NCBI RefSeq assembly: GCF_028736155.1
Contig: NZ_CP117879.1
Location: forward strand, 4,960,001-5,024,000
DNA: 64,000 nucleotides
Direction of reading: 5' to 3'
Source of the DNA: Flavobacterium sp. KACC 22763
Lineage (GTDB): Bacteria > Bacteroidota > Bacteroidia > Flavobacteriales > Flavobacteriaceae
Positions within the stretch are counted from its first letter, which is position 1. Each line of letters starts with the position of its first letter. The position numbers were made by a program, and so were the translations under genes. The notes below the pieces were generated by a model. It had not been told where the DNA came from and ran no database searches. It saw nothing but the letters and a program-made list of their open reading frames with translations. Below, piece after piece: positions 23,724 to 32,548 of this stretch.

Positions 23724-24875
23724 ATGAAAAAATATATAGTTTCAATAATTGCATTTTACTCAGTAGTAAGTGCAGGGCAAGTTAAAAACAAATATGAGGT
23801 TGTAGATAATAAAATCAAAGATATTCCTGCAAGTTTTAATAATTCAACAGAAGATATTGCCAATTATATTAAATCGAATTTTGAAAGTGATGATGATAAA
23901 ATAAGAGCTGTTTATTACTGGACGGCTTCAAATATTTCATACGATGTTGAAAACATGTTTGCGGTAAATTTTAATGAAAGCGGGCGTGATAAAATAGAAA
24001 AAGTACTTAAAACCCGAAAAGGAGTTTGTATTCATTATGCTGAAGTTTTTAATGAAATTGCAAATAAGGTTGGAATTAAGTCAGTTGTAATTGAAGGGTT
24101 TACGAAGCAAAAAGGTTTTGTAGATTATATTTCGCATGCTTGGTGTGGAGCAAAAATAAATAATAAATGGTGTATTTTTGATCCAACTTGGGGCTCAGGA
24201 GTTATAGTGGCTGGCAAATATAGTAAGAAGATAAATGATTATTATTTTAAAGCAGATCCATCAAAAATCATAACAACTCATATGCCTTTTGATTATATGT
24301 GGCAATTCCTAAATTATCCTATTACAAACCAAGAATTTTATGTGGGTAATTTTGTTGTAAATAAATCTAAGACGCTATTTGATTTTGATACTGAAATAGA
24401 AAAGTACAATTCGTTATCTTATATTGATCAGTTAACAAATTCTGCAGACAGAATTGAAAAAAATGGCGTTAAAAATGCCATGATTTTTGATCGCTTATCT
24501 TTTAAAAGAAACGAAGCTGAAGTTCAGAAATTTAATGAGATTGTTAATTTATATAATAATGGGATAAATGAATTTAATTTATTTGTAACATTTAGAAACA
24601 ATCAATTTAAGCCTAATGTTTCAGACGAAGAATTAAAGAAAATGATTGATTCACCTAAAGCAAAACTTGTAAAATGTAAAGAATTATTGGATAATTTGGG
24701 TACAGTTTCACAAAATAATCAAGCGAATGTTAATTCTCTAAAAACAGGAGTAAACAATACATTAACTCAAGTAGAAGAACATGTTTTATTTGTAGATAAG
24801 TATCTAGGCAAATCAAAAATCATGAGAAAAACAATGTTCAGTAAAGTGACCTTCTTTGGAGCGCCAATAAATTAA
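23724..24875 (+). CDS. Exported transglutaminase-like protein
   Basis: 383 aa with a signal peptide (MKKYIVSIIAFYSVVSAGQ). A transglutaminase/papain-like core occupies residues ~30-165 with a complete triad: Cys in RKGVCIHYAEVF, His in YISHAWCG, Asp in CIFDPTWGSG. The remaining ~200 residues are helical and unassigned. These proteins may be peptidases or cross-linkers in the periplasm; the substrate is unknown. The start codon follows the HIT terminator by 15 bp. The stop overlaps the convergent histidine kinase gene by 4 bp, leaving no room for a terminator. Confidence 0.85.
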   Translation: MKKYIVSIIAFYSVVSAGQVKNKYEVVDNKIKDIPASFNNSTEDIANYIKSNFESDDDKIRAVYYWTASNISYDVENMFAVNFNESGRDKIEKVLKTRKGVCIHYAEVFNEIANKVGIKSVVIEGFTKQKGFVDYISHAWCGAKINNKWCIFDPTWGSGVIVAGKYSKKINDYYFKADPSKIITTHMPFDYMWQFLNYPITNQEFYVGNFVVNKSKTLFDFDTEIEKYNSLSYIDQLTNSADRIEKNGVKNAMIFDRLSFKRNEAEVQKFNEIVNLYNNGINEFNLFVTFRNNQFKPNVSDEELKKMIDSPKAKLVKCKELLDNLGTVSQNNQANVNSLKTGVNNTLTQVEEHVLFVDKYLGKSKIMRKTMFSKVTFFGAPIN

Positions 24876-26020
24876 ATAGTTTTATTTAACGCAATTTGAA
24901 AAGTGGTTCCTTTTCCAATTTCAGAATTCAGTACTTTTATTTTTCCATTATGATATTCTTCCACAATTCTTTTAGTTAAAGAAAGTCCAAGTCCCCAACC
25001 GCGTTTTTTTGTGGTATATCCAGTTTCAAAAATGGTTTTAAACTGTTTTTTGGGAATTCCAGTTCCAGAATCTTTAATATTAATTTTTACATGATTGGCG
25101 TCTTGTTCAATTTGAAGGTCTAAAGTTCCTTTTCCCTTCATGGCATCAATAGCATTTTTAACCAAATTTTCGATCGTCCAGCTATGCAAAGTAGGGTTTA
25201 TCATTCCTAAAATAGGAGAATCTGGAGCATGAAACGAAAAGGCAACTTGTTTAGAAAAACGAGATTGCAAATACTCATAAGCTGTTTTAGTTTCCTTTAC
25301 AATATCATGAAGTTCTAAAACGGGTACTGAACCAATTTTAGAAAAACGATCAGTAATGGTCTGCAAACGTTCGATATCTTTTTCAATTTCAAGGCTAATT
25401 GACGGATCTATATTTTCTGTTTTTAATATTTCAACCCAACCAATTAATGAAGAAAGCGGTGTGCCAATTTGATGTGCCGTCTCTTTTGCCATTCCTGCCC
25501 AAAGTTTGTTTTGGGTCGCCATTTTAGTGCTTTTGTAAAAGTTATAAATTAAGGCAATGCATAAAAATATAATCAGAAGTAGGGCAATAGGATAATATTT
25601 GAGTTTATTCAGTAATGAAGAGTTTCCGTAATATAACGTCTGATATTTTCCTGGAGCATATTCGAAAGTGATTGGCTCATTTTCATTTTTTAGCTTATTT
25701 AAGAAAGCAGTTCTTTTTTTCTTATCGTTAAGAATTTCGTCGGGAACATTTACTGCGCTAACCACTTTATCGTAAAGCATTATTATACCCGGAATCGAAG
25801 TGTTGTTGTTGAAAATCTGAAGTGGAAGTTCGACATCAGTATTTTCATCTGCATTAACTATTGAAATTTGCGCCTTTACAAAAAGGTTCATTTTCAAGCG
25901 TTCTTCATTTTTAAAAATTTGGAAGAAAGTATAAGTGTTCCAAAGAATTAGAGAAATGATTATAAAACATACCGAAATAATAATCCAGCGGGTTGTATTT
26001 GTTCTTTCAGAAAAAGACAT
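24872..26020 (-). CDS. Orphan membrane sensor histidine kinase
   Basis: 382 aa. Two membrane helices (residues ~12-33 and ~143-163) frame a ~105-residue periplasmic sensor region. The kinase core shows the phosphorylated His183 in KETAHQIGTPLSSLIGW, the N box VKNAIDAMKGKG, G1 DSGTGIP and G2 GWGLGLSLTKRIV. There is no HAMP domain and no response regulator next to it, so its partner must be elsewhere. Its C-terminal stop overlaps the convergent transglutaminase gene. Cognate signal is unknown. Confidence 0.9.
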   Translation of the reverse strand: MSFSERTNTTRWIIISVCFIIISLILWNTYTFFQIFKNEERLKMNLFVKAQISIVNADENTDVELPLQIFNNNTSIPGIIMLYDKVVSAVNVPDEILNDKKKRTAFLNKLKNENEPITFEYAPGKYQTLYYGNSSLLNKLKYYPIALLLIIFLCIALIYNFYKSTKMATQNKLWAGMAKETAHQIGTPLSSLIGWVEILKTENIDPSISLEIEKDIERLQTITDRFSKIGSVPVLELHDIVKETKTAYEYLQSRFSKQVAFSFHAPDSPILGMINPTLHSWTIENLVKNAIDAMKGKGTLDLQIEQDANHVKINIKDSGTGIPKKQFKTIFETGYTTKKRGWGLGLSLTKRIVEEYHNGKIKVLNSEIGKGTTFQIALNKTI

Positions 26021-26181
26021 ATCAGTTTTTTTGAGGTATAAATATAACGAAATATAAACATTTTATATTTTGCCGATGTAGAAAGATTTTTTCGTTTTTA
26101 TCTGCAAAACTATTTCTTCGAATTAAACCATTTCAATACTTTTGTAGCTGCTAAAATGAGATTCTGTCTAAATTTTAAAGT

Positions 26182-27057
26182 ATGATCAGCGTTAACCCAA
26201 AAGAGATTCCAACGGCCAAATTGCAAGGCTATCTTCAGAGTTCAATCGGACCAAGACCTATTGCTTTTGCAAGTACAATTAGCGAAACAGGAATTCCAAA
26301 TTTATCTCCGTTTAGTTTCTTTAATGTATTTAGTGCCAATCCGCCAATTTTGGTTTTTTCGCCATCAAGACGTGTTCGCGATAATACGATTAAACATACT
26401 TTAATTAATGCAGAAGCGACTCGAGAAGTGGTAATAAATGTTGTTAATTATGATATTGTACAACAAACATCATTGGCAAGTACAGAATATGCAGACGGAG
26501 TAAATGAGTTTATTAAAGCTGGATTAACCCAAATTCCTTCAGATTTGGTAAAACCATATCGCGTAAAAGAATCTCCCGTTCAGTTTGAATGTAAGATTAC
26601 GCAGATTATTCCGTTGGGAACAGAAGGTGGAGCAGGAAATTTGATTTTATGTGAAGTAGTGAAAATTCATATTGACGAATCGATTTTAGATGAAAACGGA
26701 GCAATCGATCAGCATAAAATTGACTTGGTTTCAAGACTTGGAAATAATTGGTATTCAAGATCTAATCAAGGACTTTTTGAAGTCGCAAAACCCTTGACAA
26801 CATTGGGAGTTGGTGTAGATGCAATACCCGATTTTATAAAAGAAAGCCCTGTTTTTGATGGGAATGATTTAGGAAAATTAGGTAACATTGAAGCCTTGCC
26901 TACAAAAGAAGAAGTTAGTATATTTGTGAAAGAAAATTTCACAGTCAAAGGAGTTTTAAGCTCAGACGACCAGAAAAAAGTACATTTAGAAGCCAAAAAA
27001 TACTTGGATAATGGCGATGTAGAATCGGCTTGGAAAGTGCTTTTAGCTAAAAAATAA
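26182..27057 (+). CDS. Flavin reductase family protein (FMN-binding split barrel)
   Basis: 291 aa. The N-terminal ~200 residues form the split-barrel flavin reductase domain (LQSSIGPRPIAFASTISETGIPNLSPFSFFNVFSANPP is interrupted only by conserved motifs such as GPRPIAF and SPFSFFN). The last ~60 residues are a helical extension (TKEEVSIFVKENFTV...DVESAWKVLLAKK). The family binds FMN and reduces free flavin or acts in oxidoreductase pairs; no partner oxygenase is adjacent. A DUF3127 gene follows 33 bp later and is probably co-transcribed. Confidence 0.88.
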   Translation: MISVNPKEIPTAKLQGYLQSSIGPRPIAFASTISETGIPNLSPFSFFNVFSANPPILVFSPSRRVRDNTIKHTLINAEATREVVINVVNYDIVQQTSLASTEYADGVNEFIKAGLTQIPSDLVKPYRVKESPVQFECKITQIIPLGTEGGAGNLILCEVVKIHIDESILDENGAIDQHKIDLVSRLGNNWYSRSNQGLFEVAKPLTTLGVGVDAIPDFIKESPVFDGNDLGKLGNIEALPTKEEVSIFVKENFTVKGVLSSDDQKKVHLEAKKYLDNGDVESAWKVLLAKK

Positions 27058-27090
27058 AAGAAATAGAAACAATAATTAATACAGACGAAG

Positions 27091-27462
27091 ATGGAAGTTA
27101 CAGGAAAAGTAAAAGTGGTTAACCCAGAGCAGCAAGTTAGTGCCTCATTCAAAAAAAGAGAGTTAGTTGTTACTACTGAGGAACAGTATCCACAACATAT
27201 TTTAATCGAATTTACGCAAGATAAATGCGATTTATTGAGTAGCTATAAACAAGGAGATGCAGTAAAAGTTTCTATCAATTTAAGAGGAAGAGAATGGGTT
27301 AATCCACAAGGAGAAACTAGATATTTCAATAGTATTCAAGGTTGGAGAATCGAAAGATTAGCAGCAGAAACTCCAGGACAAGCTCCTGCAATGCCAGCGG
27401 CAGAAACTTTTGCTCCAGCAACAAACTTAAATGAAGACGAACCAGACGATTTACCGTTCTAA
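27091..27462 (+). CDS. DUF3127 protein, OB-fold-like with an SSB-type acidic tip
   Basis: 123 aa. The first ~90 residues match DUF3127 (MEVTGKVKVVNPEQQVSASFKKRELVV cut into strands, then YKQGDAVKVSINLRGREWV and FNSIQGWRIERL), which looks like an OB fold. A flexible Pro/Ala-rich linker follows. The protein ends NEDEPDDLPF, which closely resembles the acidic C-terminal tip of single-stranded DNA-binding protein (DDDIPF). This suggests that it binds nucleic acid or the partners of SSB. That role is inference; the family has no firm function that I know. Confidence 0.85.
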   Translation: MEVTGKVKVVNPEQQVSASFKKRELVVTTEEQYPQHILIEFTQDKCDLLSSYKQGDAVKVSINLRGREWVNPQGETRYFNSIQGWRIERLAAETPGQAPAMPAAETFAPATNLNEDEPDDLPF

Positions 27463-27465
27463 AAA

Positions 27466-27632
27466 AGGTTTAAATTCCAAATTATAAATTCCAAATTCCA
27501 ATTCATAACTATGTTTTGGGATTTGGAATTTTAGTTTAGAGCTTTATTTTAAATAAAAGACAATATTCTGAAAGTTTGGAATTTGGAATTTTTAGTATTG
27601 AGATTTCTGTTTGTATTAGAATTTGGAATTTC
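27466..27632. repeat. Intergenic array of AAATTCCA/TGGAATTT words
   Basis: AAATTCCAAATT-type words at about 27470-27502 face TTTGGAATTTGGAATTT words at 27518-27532 and 27574-27591, with one more at 27620-27631. The array fills most of the 191-bp gap before aat and can form several alternative hairpins. Confidence 0.65.
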
Positions 27633-27653
27633 ATAATTGAATATTAAAAAGAG

Positions 27654-28298
27654 ATGTATTATTTATTCAACGATTTGTTTTTTCCGCCAGTTGAAGAAGC
27701 TGATGAAGAGGGAATTTTAGCGATAGGAGGAGATCTAAGTCCAGAGCGTTTACTATTGGCTTACAAAAGCGGTATTTTTCCTTGGTTTAATGAAGGAGAA
27801 CCGATTCTTTGGTGGGCGCCAGATCCTAGAATGGTATTATTTTTTGATGAGTTGGTGATATCCAAAAGCATGAGAAAAATTCTCAATAAGAAAGTGTTTA
27901 AGGTCACTTATAATAAAAATTTTAGAGAAGTAATTTCAAATTGCCAACAAATAAAAAGAGAGGGACAAGAGGGTACTTGGATTTCTGATGAAATGATTGA
28001 AGCCTATTGCAAATTGAATGAAGAAGGAGTTGCAAAATCAGTTGAGGTTTGGCAGGATGATGTGTTGGTAGGTGGTTTATATGGAATTGATTTGGGAAAA
28101 GGAAATATTTTTTGTGGAGAAAGTATGTTTTCTAAAGTTTCAAATGCTTCCAAAACAGCTTTTATTGCTTTAGCACTATATTTAAAGAAAGAAAATTATA
28201 AATTATTGGATTGCCAAGTTTACAATCCGCATTTGGAGAGCTTAGGCTGCCGAGAAATTGATCGTGAAGAGTTTATGTCCATTTTAAAAAGCAAATAG
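27654..28298 (+). CDS. aat: Leucyl/phenylalanyl-tRNA-protein transferase
   Basis: Adds Leu or Phe from tRNA to N-terminal basic residues, feeding proteins to the N-degron pathway. 214 aa with the standard landmarks: FPPVEEADEEGILAIGGDLSPERLL, YKSGIFPWFNEGEPILWWAPDPR, the EGTWISDEMIEAY segment, and the C-terminal LLDCQVYNPHLESLGC. ATG at 27654. The MOSC gene starts 3 bp after its stop, so the two share a transcript. Confidence 0.95.
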   Translation: MYYLFNDLFFPPVEEADEEGILAIGGDLSPERLLLAYKSGIFPWFNEGEPILWWAPDPRMVLFFDELVISKSMRKILNKKVFKVTYNKNFREVISNCQQIKREGQEGTWISDEMIEAYCKLNEEGVAKSVEVWQDDVLVGGLYGIDLGKGNIFCGESMFSKVSNASKTAFIALALYLKKENYKLLDCQVYNPHLESLGCREIDREEFMSILKSK

Positions 28299-28301
28299 AA
28301 A

Positions 28302-29096
28302 ATGAGTGCCATTTACAACGTAAAAGAAATTTATATTTATCCAATAAAAAGTTTGGCAGGAATCAGTCTTGAATCTGCAAAAGCTGAAGAAATGGGATTT
28401 GAAAACGATCGCCGTTGGATGCTTATTGATGCAGAAAATCAAATGCTGACACAAAGAGAACATCGCATTATGAGTCAGTTTTATCCGCAGATTTCAAATG
28501 GGAAAATCAGCATTACTTTTCAGGATCAAAAGCATGAATTTTCTATTAGCGAACATTTAGAAAATGCAATAGAAGTAAATGTTTGGGACGATAAAAGCGA
28601 AGTGGTTGAGGTAAATCTTGAAACGTCAAAATGGTTTAGCCAGCATTTGGGTTTTGAATGCAAATTGGTTAAAATACTTAAAAATGGAGCTCGTAAACAC
28701 GAAAGCTCTAGATTAAAAGAAACATTCAATGTTAGCTTGGCAGATGGTTATCCTTATTTAATGATTGGATCTAAAAGTTTGGATTTTTTGAATGATAAAT
28801 TGGATGAAAAAATTACCATAAAAAGATTTCGTCCAAACATTGTTGTAAGCACTGAAAATCCTCACGAAGAAGATGATTTTAAGACTTTTGCGATAGGAGA
28901 GGTTCAATTTAAAAACATAAAACCCTGCGGAAGATGTGTTATGGTGAACAATGATCCAGAAAATGGGCGTTTGAAAAAGGAACCGCTAAAAACGTTAAGC
29001 AAATACAGAAATGTCGATAATTCGGTTTTATTCGGAACCAATATTGTGAGTCTGAATTCTGGAATTATCAGCGTTGGCGATGAGGTTGTTTTCTAG
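28302..29096 (+). CDS. MOSC domain protein (YcbX/mARC-like)
   Basis: 264 aa. The N-terminal MOSC_N beta-barrel (VKEIYIYPIKSLAGISLESAKAEEMGF) precedes the MOSC domain with FRPNIVVST, the conserved cysteine segment IKPCGRCVMVNNDPENG and a C-terminal VSVGDEV-like strand. Family members bind molybdenum cofactor through the cysteine and reduce N-hydroxylated compounds. A ferredoxin domain found in some relatives is absent. It directly follows aat. Its stop overlaps the convergent thiF-like gene by 4 bp. Confidence 0.9.
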   Translation: MSAIYNVKEIYIYPIKSLAGISLESAKAEEMGFENDRRWMLIDAENQMLTQREHRIMSQFYPQISNGKISITFQDQKHEFSISEHLENAIEVNVWDDKSEVVEVNLETSKWFSQHLGFECKLVKILKNGARKHESSRLKETFNVSLADGYPYLMIGSKSLDFLNDKLDEKITIKRFRPNIVVSTENPHEEDDFKTFAIGEVQFKNIKPCGRCVMVNNDPENGRLKKEPLKTLSKYRNVDNSVLFGTNIVSLNSGIISVGDEVVF

Positions 29097-29803
29097 AAAT
29101 TCAACTTTATAAAATTCCAGTTTAAAGTATTAAAAATTACTAGTTCATTGTTTAAAGTTGGCAATTCGAGAATCAATTTTAAAGTTTCATGCGCCATCAT
29201 ATTGCCAATAATTCCAGGCAAAGTTCCGAGAACACCATTCAAATTACAATTCGGAACATCTTTTGGGTCAGGCATTTCAGGAAATAAATCACGGAGATTT
29301 TTACTTCCGTTATGATTAAAAACAGCGATCTGGCCTTCAAATTTTAAAATGCTTCCGTAAACCAAAGGTTTATTAAGCTGAACGCAAGTATCATTTACCA
29401 AATAGCGCGTTGTAAAATTGTCTGAACCATCTACAATTATATCATACTGTTCAATGATTTTTGAGGCATTTTCCAAAGTCAGTTTTTCATTGATTGCAAC
29501 AGCCTCAATCAGCGGATTTAGTTTTGAAACGACTTCTTGAGCAACAATTGATTTTTGTTTTCCGATTTCATTTTCGGTATATAAAATCTGTCTGTGTAGA
29601 TTATGAATTTCGATCGTATCAAAATCCATGATTGCGATAAATCCCACTCCTGCAGTCGCAATATATTGCAAAATTGGGCATCCCAAACCACCGGCGCCAA
29701 TCACCAAAACCTTTGCTTTTTTTAATTTTACCTGACCTTCATCGCCAATTTCAGGCAGAATAGTTTGTCTGTTGTAACGTAAAAATTCTTGTATAGCACT
29801 CAT
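29093..29803 (-). CDS. thiF: ThiF/MoeB/HesA family adenylyltransferase (ThiS activating)
   Basis: Last gene of the thiamine operon; expected to adenylate the ThiS C-terminus before sulphur transfer. 236 aa with the ATP site GAGGLGCP (37-44), D.D.IE.HNLHRQILY, and Cys186 in NCNLNGVLGTLPG, at the place of the E. coli ThiF persulphide cysteine (184). The first CxxC of the MoeB-type zinc site is replaced by LRDLFP, so the four-cysteine zinc site is incomplete. Operon position favours ThiF over MoeB. No rhodanese domain is attached. Confidence 0.88.
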   Translation of the reverse strand: MSAIQEFLRYNRQTILPEIGDEGQVKLKKAKVLVIGAGGLGCPILQYIATAGVGFIAIMDFDTIEIHNLHRQILYTENEIGKQKSIVAQEVVSKLNPLIEAVAINEKLTLENASKIIEQYDIIVDGSDNFTTRYLVNDTCVQLNKPLVYGSILKFEGQIAVFNHNGSKNLRDLFPEMPDPKDVPNCNLNGVLGTLPGIIGNMMAHETLKLILELPTLNNELVIFNTLNWNFIKLNF

Positions 29804-29811
29804 TTTGTAAA

Positions 29812-29893
29812 TTTTAGATTGTTGATTTTAGATTTTAGATTGATGAATAGTAGTGTGAAAAAATCTGAAATCTAAACTCTAAAATCTGAAATA
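29812..29893. repeat. GATTTTAGATT word inverted repeat spanning the thiH stop
   Basis: TTTTAGATT words at 29812-29841 face AATCTGAAATCTAAA words at 29862-29893. The second arm runs through the thiH stop codon (29872-29874) and encodes its last residues FISDFRV. Confidence 0.65.
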
Positions 29894-30999
29894 AAACTTT
29901 TGTCCCAGTCTTTCCAAACAGGTTCGTAACCTGCATTTTTAATAATTTTCGAAATTTCTTCTGCCGAACGTTCATCGCTGATTTCGAATTGTTCTAAAGA
30001 TTGCGGATCGACAACGTAACCTCCCGGATTTGTTTTAGAGCCTGCACTCATACTCGTAACTCCAATCGGAATTATATGGTTTCTAAATTTCTCGTTTTCG
30101 CGAGTTGAAATAGAAATTTCTAGATCTTCATTCCACAATCTGTAAGCGCAGATTAATTGCGTCAAATCTTTATCGTCCATTATAAAATTCGGTTCGATAA
30201 TTCCTTCAGCTGGACGCAGACGAGGAAAAGAAACGGAATATTTGGTCTGCCAATATTTTTTTTGAAGATAATCTAAATGTAAGGCGTTGAAAAAACTATC
30301 TGTTCGCCAGTCTTCTAAACCTAATAAAACGCCCAAACCAATTTTATGAATTCCAGCAGTTCCAATTCTATCAGGAGTTTCCAATCGATAATCGAAATTT
30401 GATTTTTTACCTTTTGTATGATATTTTTTGTAAACTTCCTGATGATATGTTTCTTGATAAACTAAAACGGAATAAACTCCCGCATCGTGCAAACGCTGAT
30501 AATCTTCTGTAGAAAGTGGCTGTACTTCAACAGAAATAATAGAAAAGTTTTCTTTGATTAGATTAATAGCATTAAGAAAATAATTAATATTTACAGTATA
30601 ATTTGCTTCTCCCGTAACTAATAAAACATGATCAAAGCCAGTTTTCTTTAGAGCCTCAACTTCCAGTTTTATTTCAGCGTCAGTCAGCGTTTTTCTTTTG
30701 ATTTTATTGTCTAAACTAAATCCGCAATAGGTGCAGATATTTTGGCATTCGTTGCTCAAATAAAGTGGAGCATACATTTGTATCGTTTTTCCGAAACGGT
30801 TTTTGGTAATTTCATGGCATTTTTGTGCCATTTGCTCTAAATAATTTTGAGCAATAGGAGAAATTAGAATCAAAAAATCATCGAGATTGTATTTGGTTTT
30901 AGCCAAAGTGCGTTCGACATCATTTGATGTGGTTTTATATATTCTAGATTGGATTTCATCCCAATTATATTGCTCAAAAATGGATTTGAAAGTATTCAT
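29872..30999 (-). CDS. thiH: 2-iminoacetate synthase ThiH
   Basis: Radical-SAM tyrosine lyase that makes dehydroglycine (2-iminoacetate) for the thiazole ring. 375 aa. The cluster motif CxxxCxxC is visible in NECQNICTYCGF, with LLVTGEA, and the substrate region RLETPDRIGTAGIHKIGLGVLLGL (read as separate conserved blocks). ATG at 30999. The last residues are encoded by a word-repeat arm that crosses the stop, suggesting a recent remodelling of the C-terminus. ThiH rather than the oxygen-dependent ThiO suggests the pathway tolerates low oxygen. Confidence 0.95.
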   Translation of the reverse strand: MNTFKSIFEQYNWDEIQSRIYKTTSNDVERTLAKTKYNLDDFLILISPIAQNYLEQMAQKCHEITKNRFGKTIQMYAPLYLSNECQNICTYCGFSLDNKIKRKTLTDAEIKLEVEALKKTGFDHVLLVTGEANYTVNINYFLNAINLIKENFSIISVEVQPLSTEDYQRLHDAGVYSVLVYQETYHQEVYKKYHTKGKKSNFDYRLETPDRIGTAGIHKIGLGVLLGLEDWRTDSFFNALHLDYLQKKYWQTKYSVSFPRLRPAEGIIEPNFIMDDKDLTQLICAYRLWNEDLEISISTRENEKFRNHIIPIGVTSMSAGSKTNPGGYVVDPQSLEQFEISDERSAEEISKIIKNAGYEPVWKDWDKSFISDFRV

Positions 31000-31023
31000 G
31001 TGAGTTTAGTTTTACTGCAAAAG

Positions 31024-31152
31024 TTTTTTAACGCAAAGCGCGCTAAGAATACGCAAAGTTCGCTAAGCTTTGAGTTCTTGTTTTTGACAAAAAGTTCGCA
31101 AAGCTTAGCGAACTTTGCGGAAAAACTCTGCGAACTTTGCGTTAGAAAAAAA
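31024..31152. repeat. Large hairpin between thiG and thiH (CGCAAAGTTCGC words)
   Basis: Perfect 21-bp arms at 31052-31072 and 31099-31119 carry CGCAAAGTTCGCTAAGC-type words. Outer words TTAACGCAAAG (31029-31039) and CTTTGCGTTAG (31136-31146) extend the structure. It starts 7 bp after the thiG stop. A shadow ORF across this DNA is not a gene. Confidence 0.85.
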
Positions 31153-31929
31153 TTACTCATAAAGAAAAGAAGTTAACGGACTAGAAGCCGAAGCATAATT
31201 TTGCTGATTGGCAATCTTCGCTTCAAAAGCTTTTCTTCCTGCAACAACAGCTTCCTTAAAAGCCTTAGCCATTAATTTCGGATTTCCAGCAACGGCAATT
31301 GCAGTATTCACCAAAATGGCATCGGCACCGATTTCCATTGCTTTTGCTGCATCAGAAGGCACTCCAATTCCAGCATCTACGATAACAGGAACGGTGCTTT
31401 GTTCAATTATGATTTCTAAAAAATCGATTGTTTTTAAACCTTTATTGCTTCCAATTGGTGAACCTAACGGCATTACGGCCGATGTTCCAGCGCTTTCTAA
31501 GTGTTTGCACAAAACAGGATCAGCATGAATGTATGGAAGTACAATAAAGCCCAATTTTGCCAATTCTTCTGTTGCTTTTAAAGTCTCAATCGGATCTGGC
31601 ATTAAATATTTCGGATCAGGATGAATTTCCAGTTTTACCCAATTGGTTTCCAAAGCTTCACGAGCCAATTGTGCGGCAAAAACAGCTTCTTTTGCATTTC
31701 TTGCCCCAGAAGTGTTGGGTAATAAATTGATATTTGGATGTTTTAAGTGCGATAAAATAGCATCTGTATCAGTTTCAAGATCAATACGCTTTAGGGCGAC
31801 AGTAACCAATTCGCTTTCTGAAGCTAAAACAGCATCTTCCATTTCTTCATTCGAACCAAATTTTCCAGTTCCGAGAAACAAACGGGACTTAAAGGTTTTA
31901 TCTCCTATATTAAACAATGATGTCTGCAT
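31153..31929 (-). CDS. thiG: Thiazole synthase ThiG
   Basis: Builds the thiazole phosphate from DXP, ThiS-thiocarboxylate and dehydroglycine. 258-aa TIM barrel with [15 protein letters not shown] at the N-terminus, the Schiff-base lysine region [31 protein letters not shown], and [26 protein letters not shown] at 31929 lies 20 bp inside the end of thiE, so translation is coupled. The next gene downstream is thiH, with a large hairpin in between that may reduce read-through. Confidence 0.97.
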   Translation of the reverse strand: MQTSLFNIGDKTFKSRLFLGTGKFGSNEEMEDAVLASESELVTVALKRIDLETDTDAILSHLKHPNINLLPNTSGARNAKEAVFAAQLAREALETNWVKLEIHPDPKYLMPDPIETLKATEELAKLGFIVLPYIHADPVLCKHLESAGTSAVMPLGSPIGSNKGLKTIDFLEIIIEQSTVPVIVDAGIGVPSDAAKAMEIGADAILVNTAIAVAGNPKLMAKAFKEAVVAGRKAFEAKIANQQNYASASSPLTSFLYE

Positions 31930-32548
31930 ATAATTTTTCTTTTAATTGTTGAATTAATTTTGGTTTTTCATCACTTTCAGTAATGATTCCAGACACGGCA
32001 ATTCCGAAAACTCCTGTTTCCATTAACGGACTTACATCGCGCATTGTGATGCCACCAATGGCATAAACAGGAATGTCAATTTTATTTTTTTTCAGTTTTT
32101 GAAGAATTTCATGATAACCCGACAAACCTAAAATCGGACTTAGTTTTTCTTTAGTTGCTGTAAACCTGAAAGGCCCTAAGCCAATATAATCACAGCCGTT
32201 TTTTACATGATTTTCGATATCTTCAAAAGTATTGGCAGTTCCTCCGATAATTTTTGTTGAGCCTAAAATGGCTCTGGCTTCGTCGATTTTTGTGTCGGTT
32301 AATCCCAAGTGAACTCCGTCAGCTGCAATTTGTTCTGCGAGATGCAAATCGTCGTTTACAATAAAGTTCGCAAGATATTCTTCGCATAAGGGTTTTACCG
32401 CTTCCGCTAAAGTGAAAACGTCTTTTTGGGTTTGGTTTTTAAATCGCATTTGTACCCAATTGCATCCAGCATCAAGTGCCTGATGTATGTTGCGTAATTG
32501 GTCGTCAATTGTTTCGCCTTGCGAAATATATTGCAGTTTGCTATACAT
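31910..32548 (-). CDS. thiE: Thiamine-phosphate synthase ThiE
   Basis: Joins hydroxymethylpyrimidine diphosphate and thiazole phosphate into thiamine phosphate. 212-aa barrel with [47 protein letters not shown] and [13 protein letters not shown], all family landmarks. The frame opens at a TTG (32560), but ATG at 32548 overlaps the thiD stop by 8 bp and is preferred. This is the canonical copy; a second, divergent ThiE-like gene lies two genes upstream. Confidence 0.95.
   Translation of the reverse strand: MYSKLQYISQGETIDDQLRNIHQALDAGCNWVQMRFKNQTQKDVFTLAEAVKPLCEEYLANFIVNDDLHLAEQIAADGVHLGLTDTKIDEARAILGSTKIIGGTANTFEDIENHVKNGCDYIGLGPFRFTATKEKLSPILGLSGYHEILQKLKKNKIDIPVYAIGGITMRDVSPLMETGVFGIAVSGIITESDEKPKLIQQLKEKLYADIIV

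Noticed and set aside
27466..27632. CRISPR-like array of AAATTCCA words
   Set aside because: Units are only 7-8 bp, without regular spacers, in both orientations, and no cas genes are present.
30949..31176. Plus-strand ORF opposite thiH and thiG ends
   Set aside because: It is mostly the CGCAAAGTTCGC inverted repeat read as protein; no family features.
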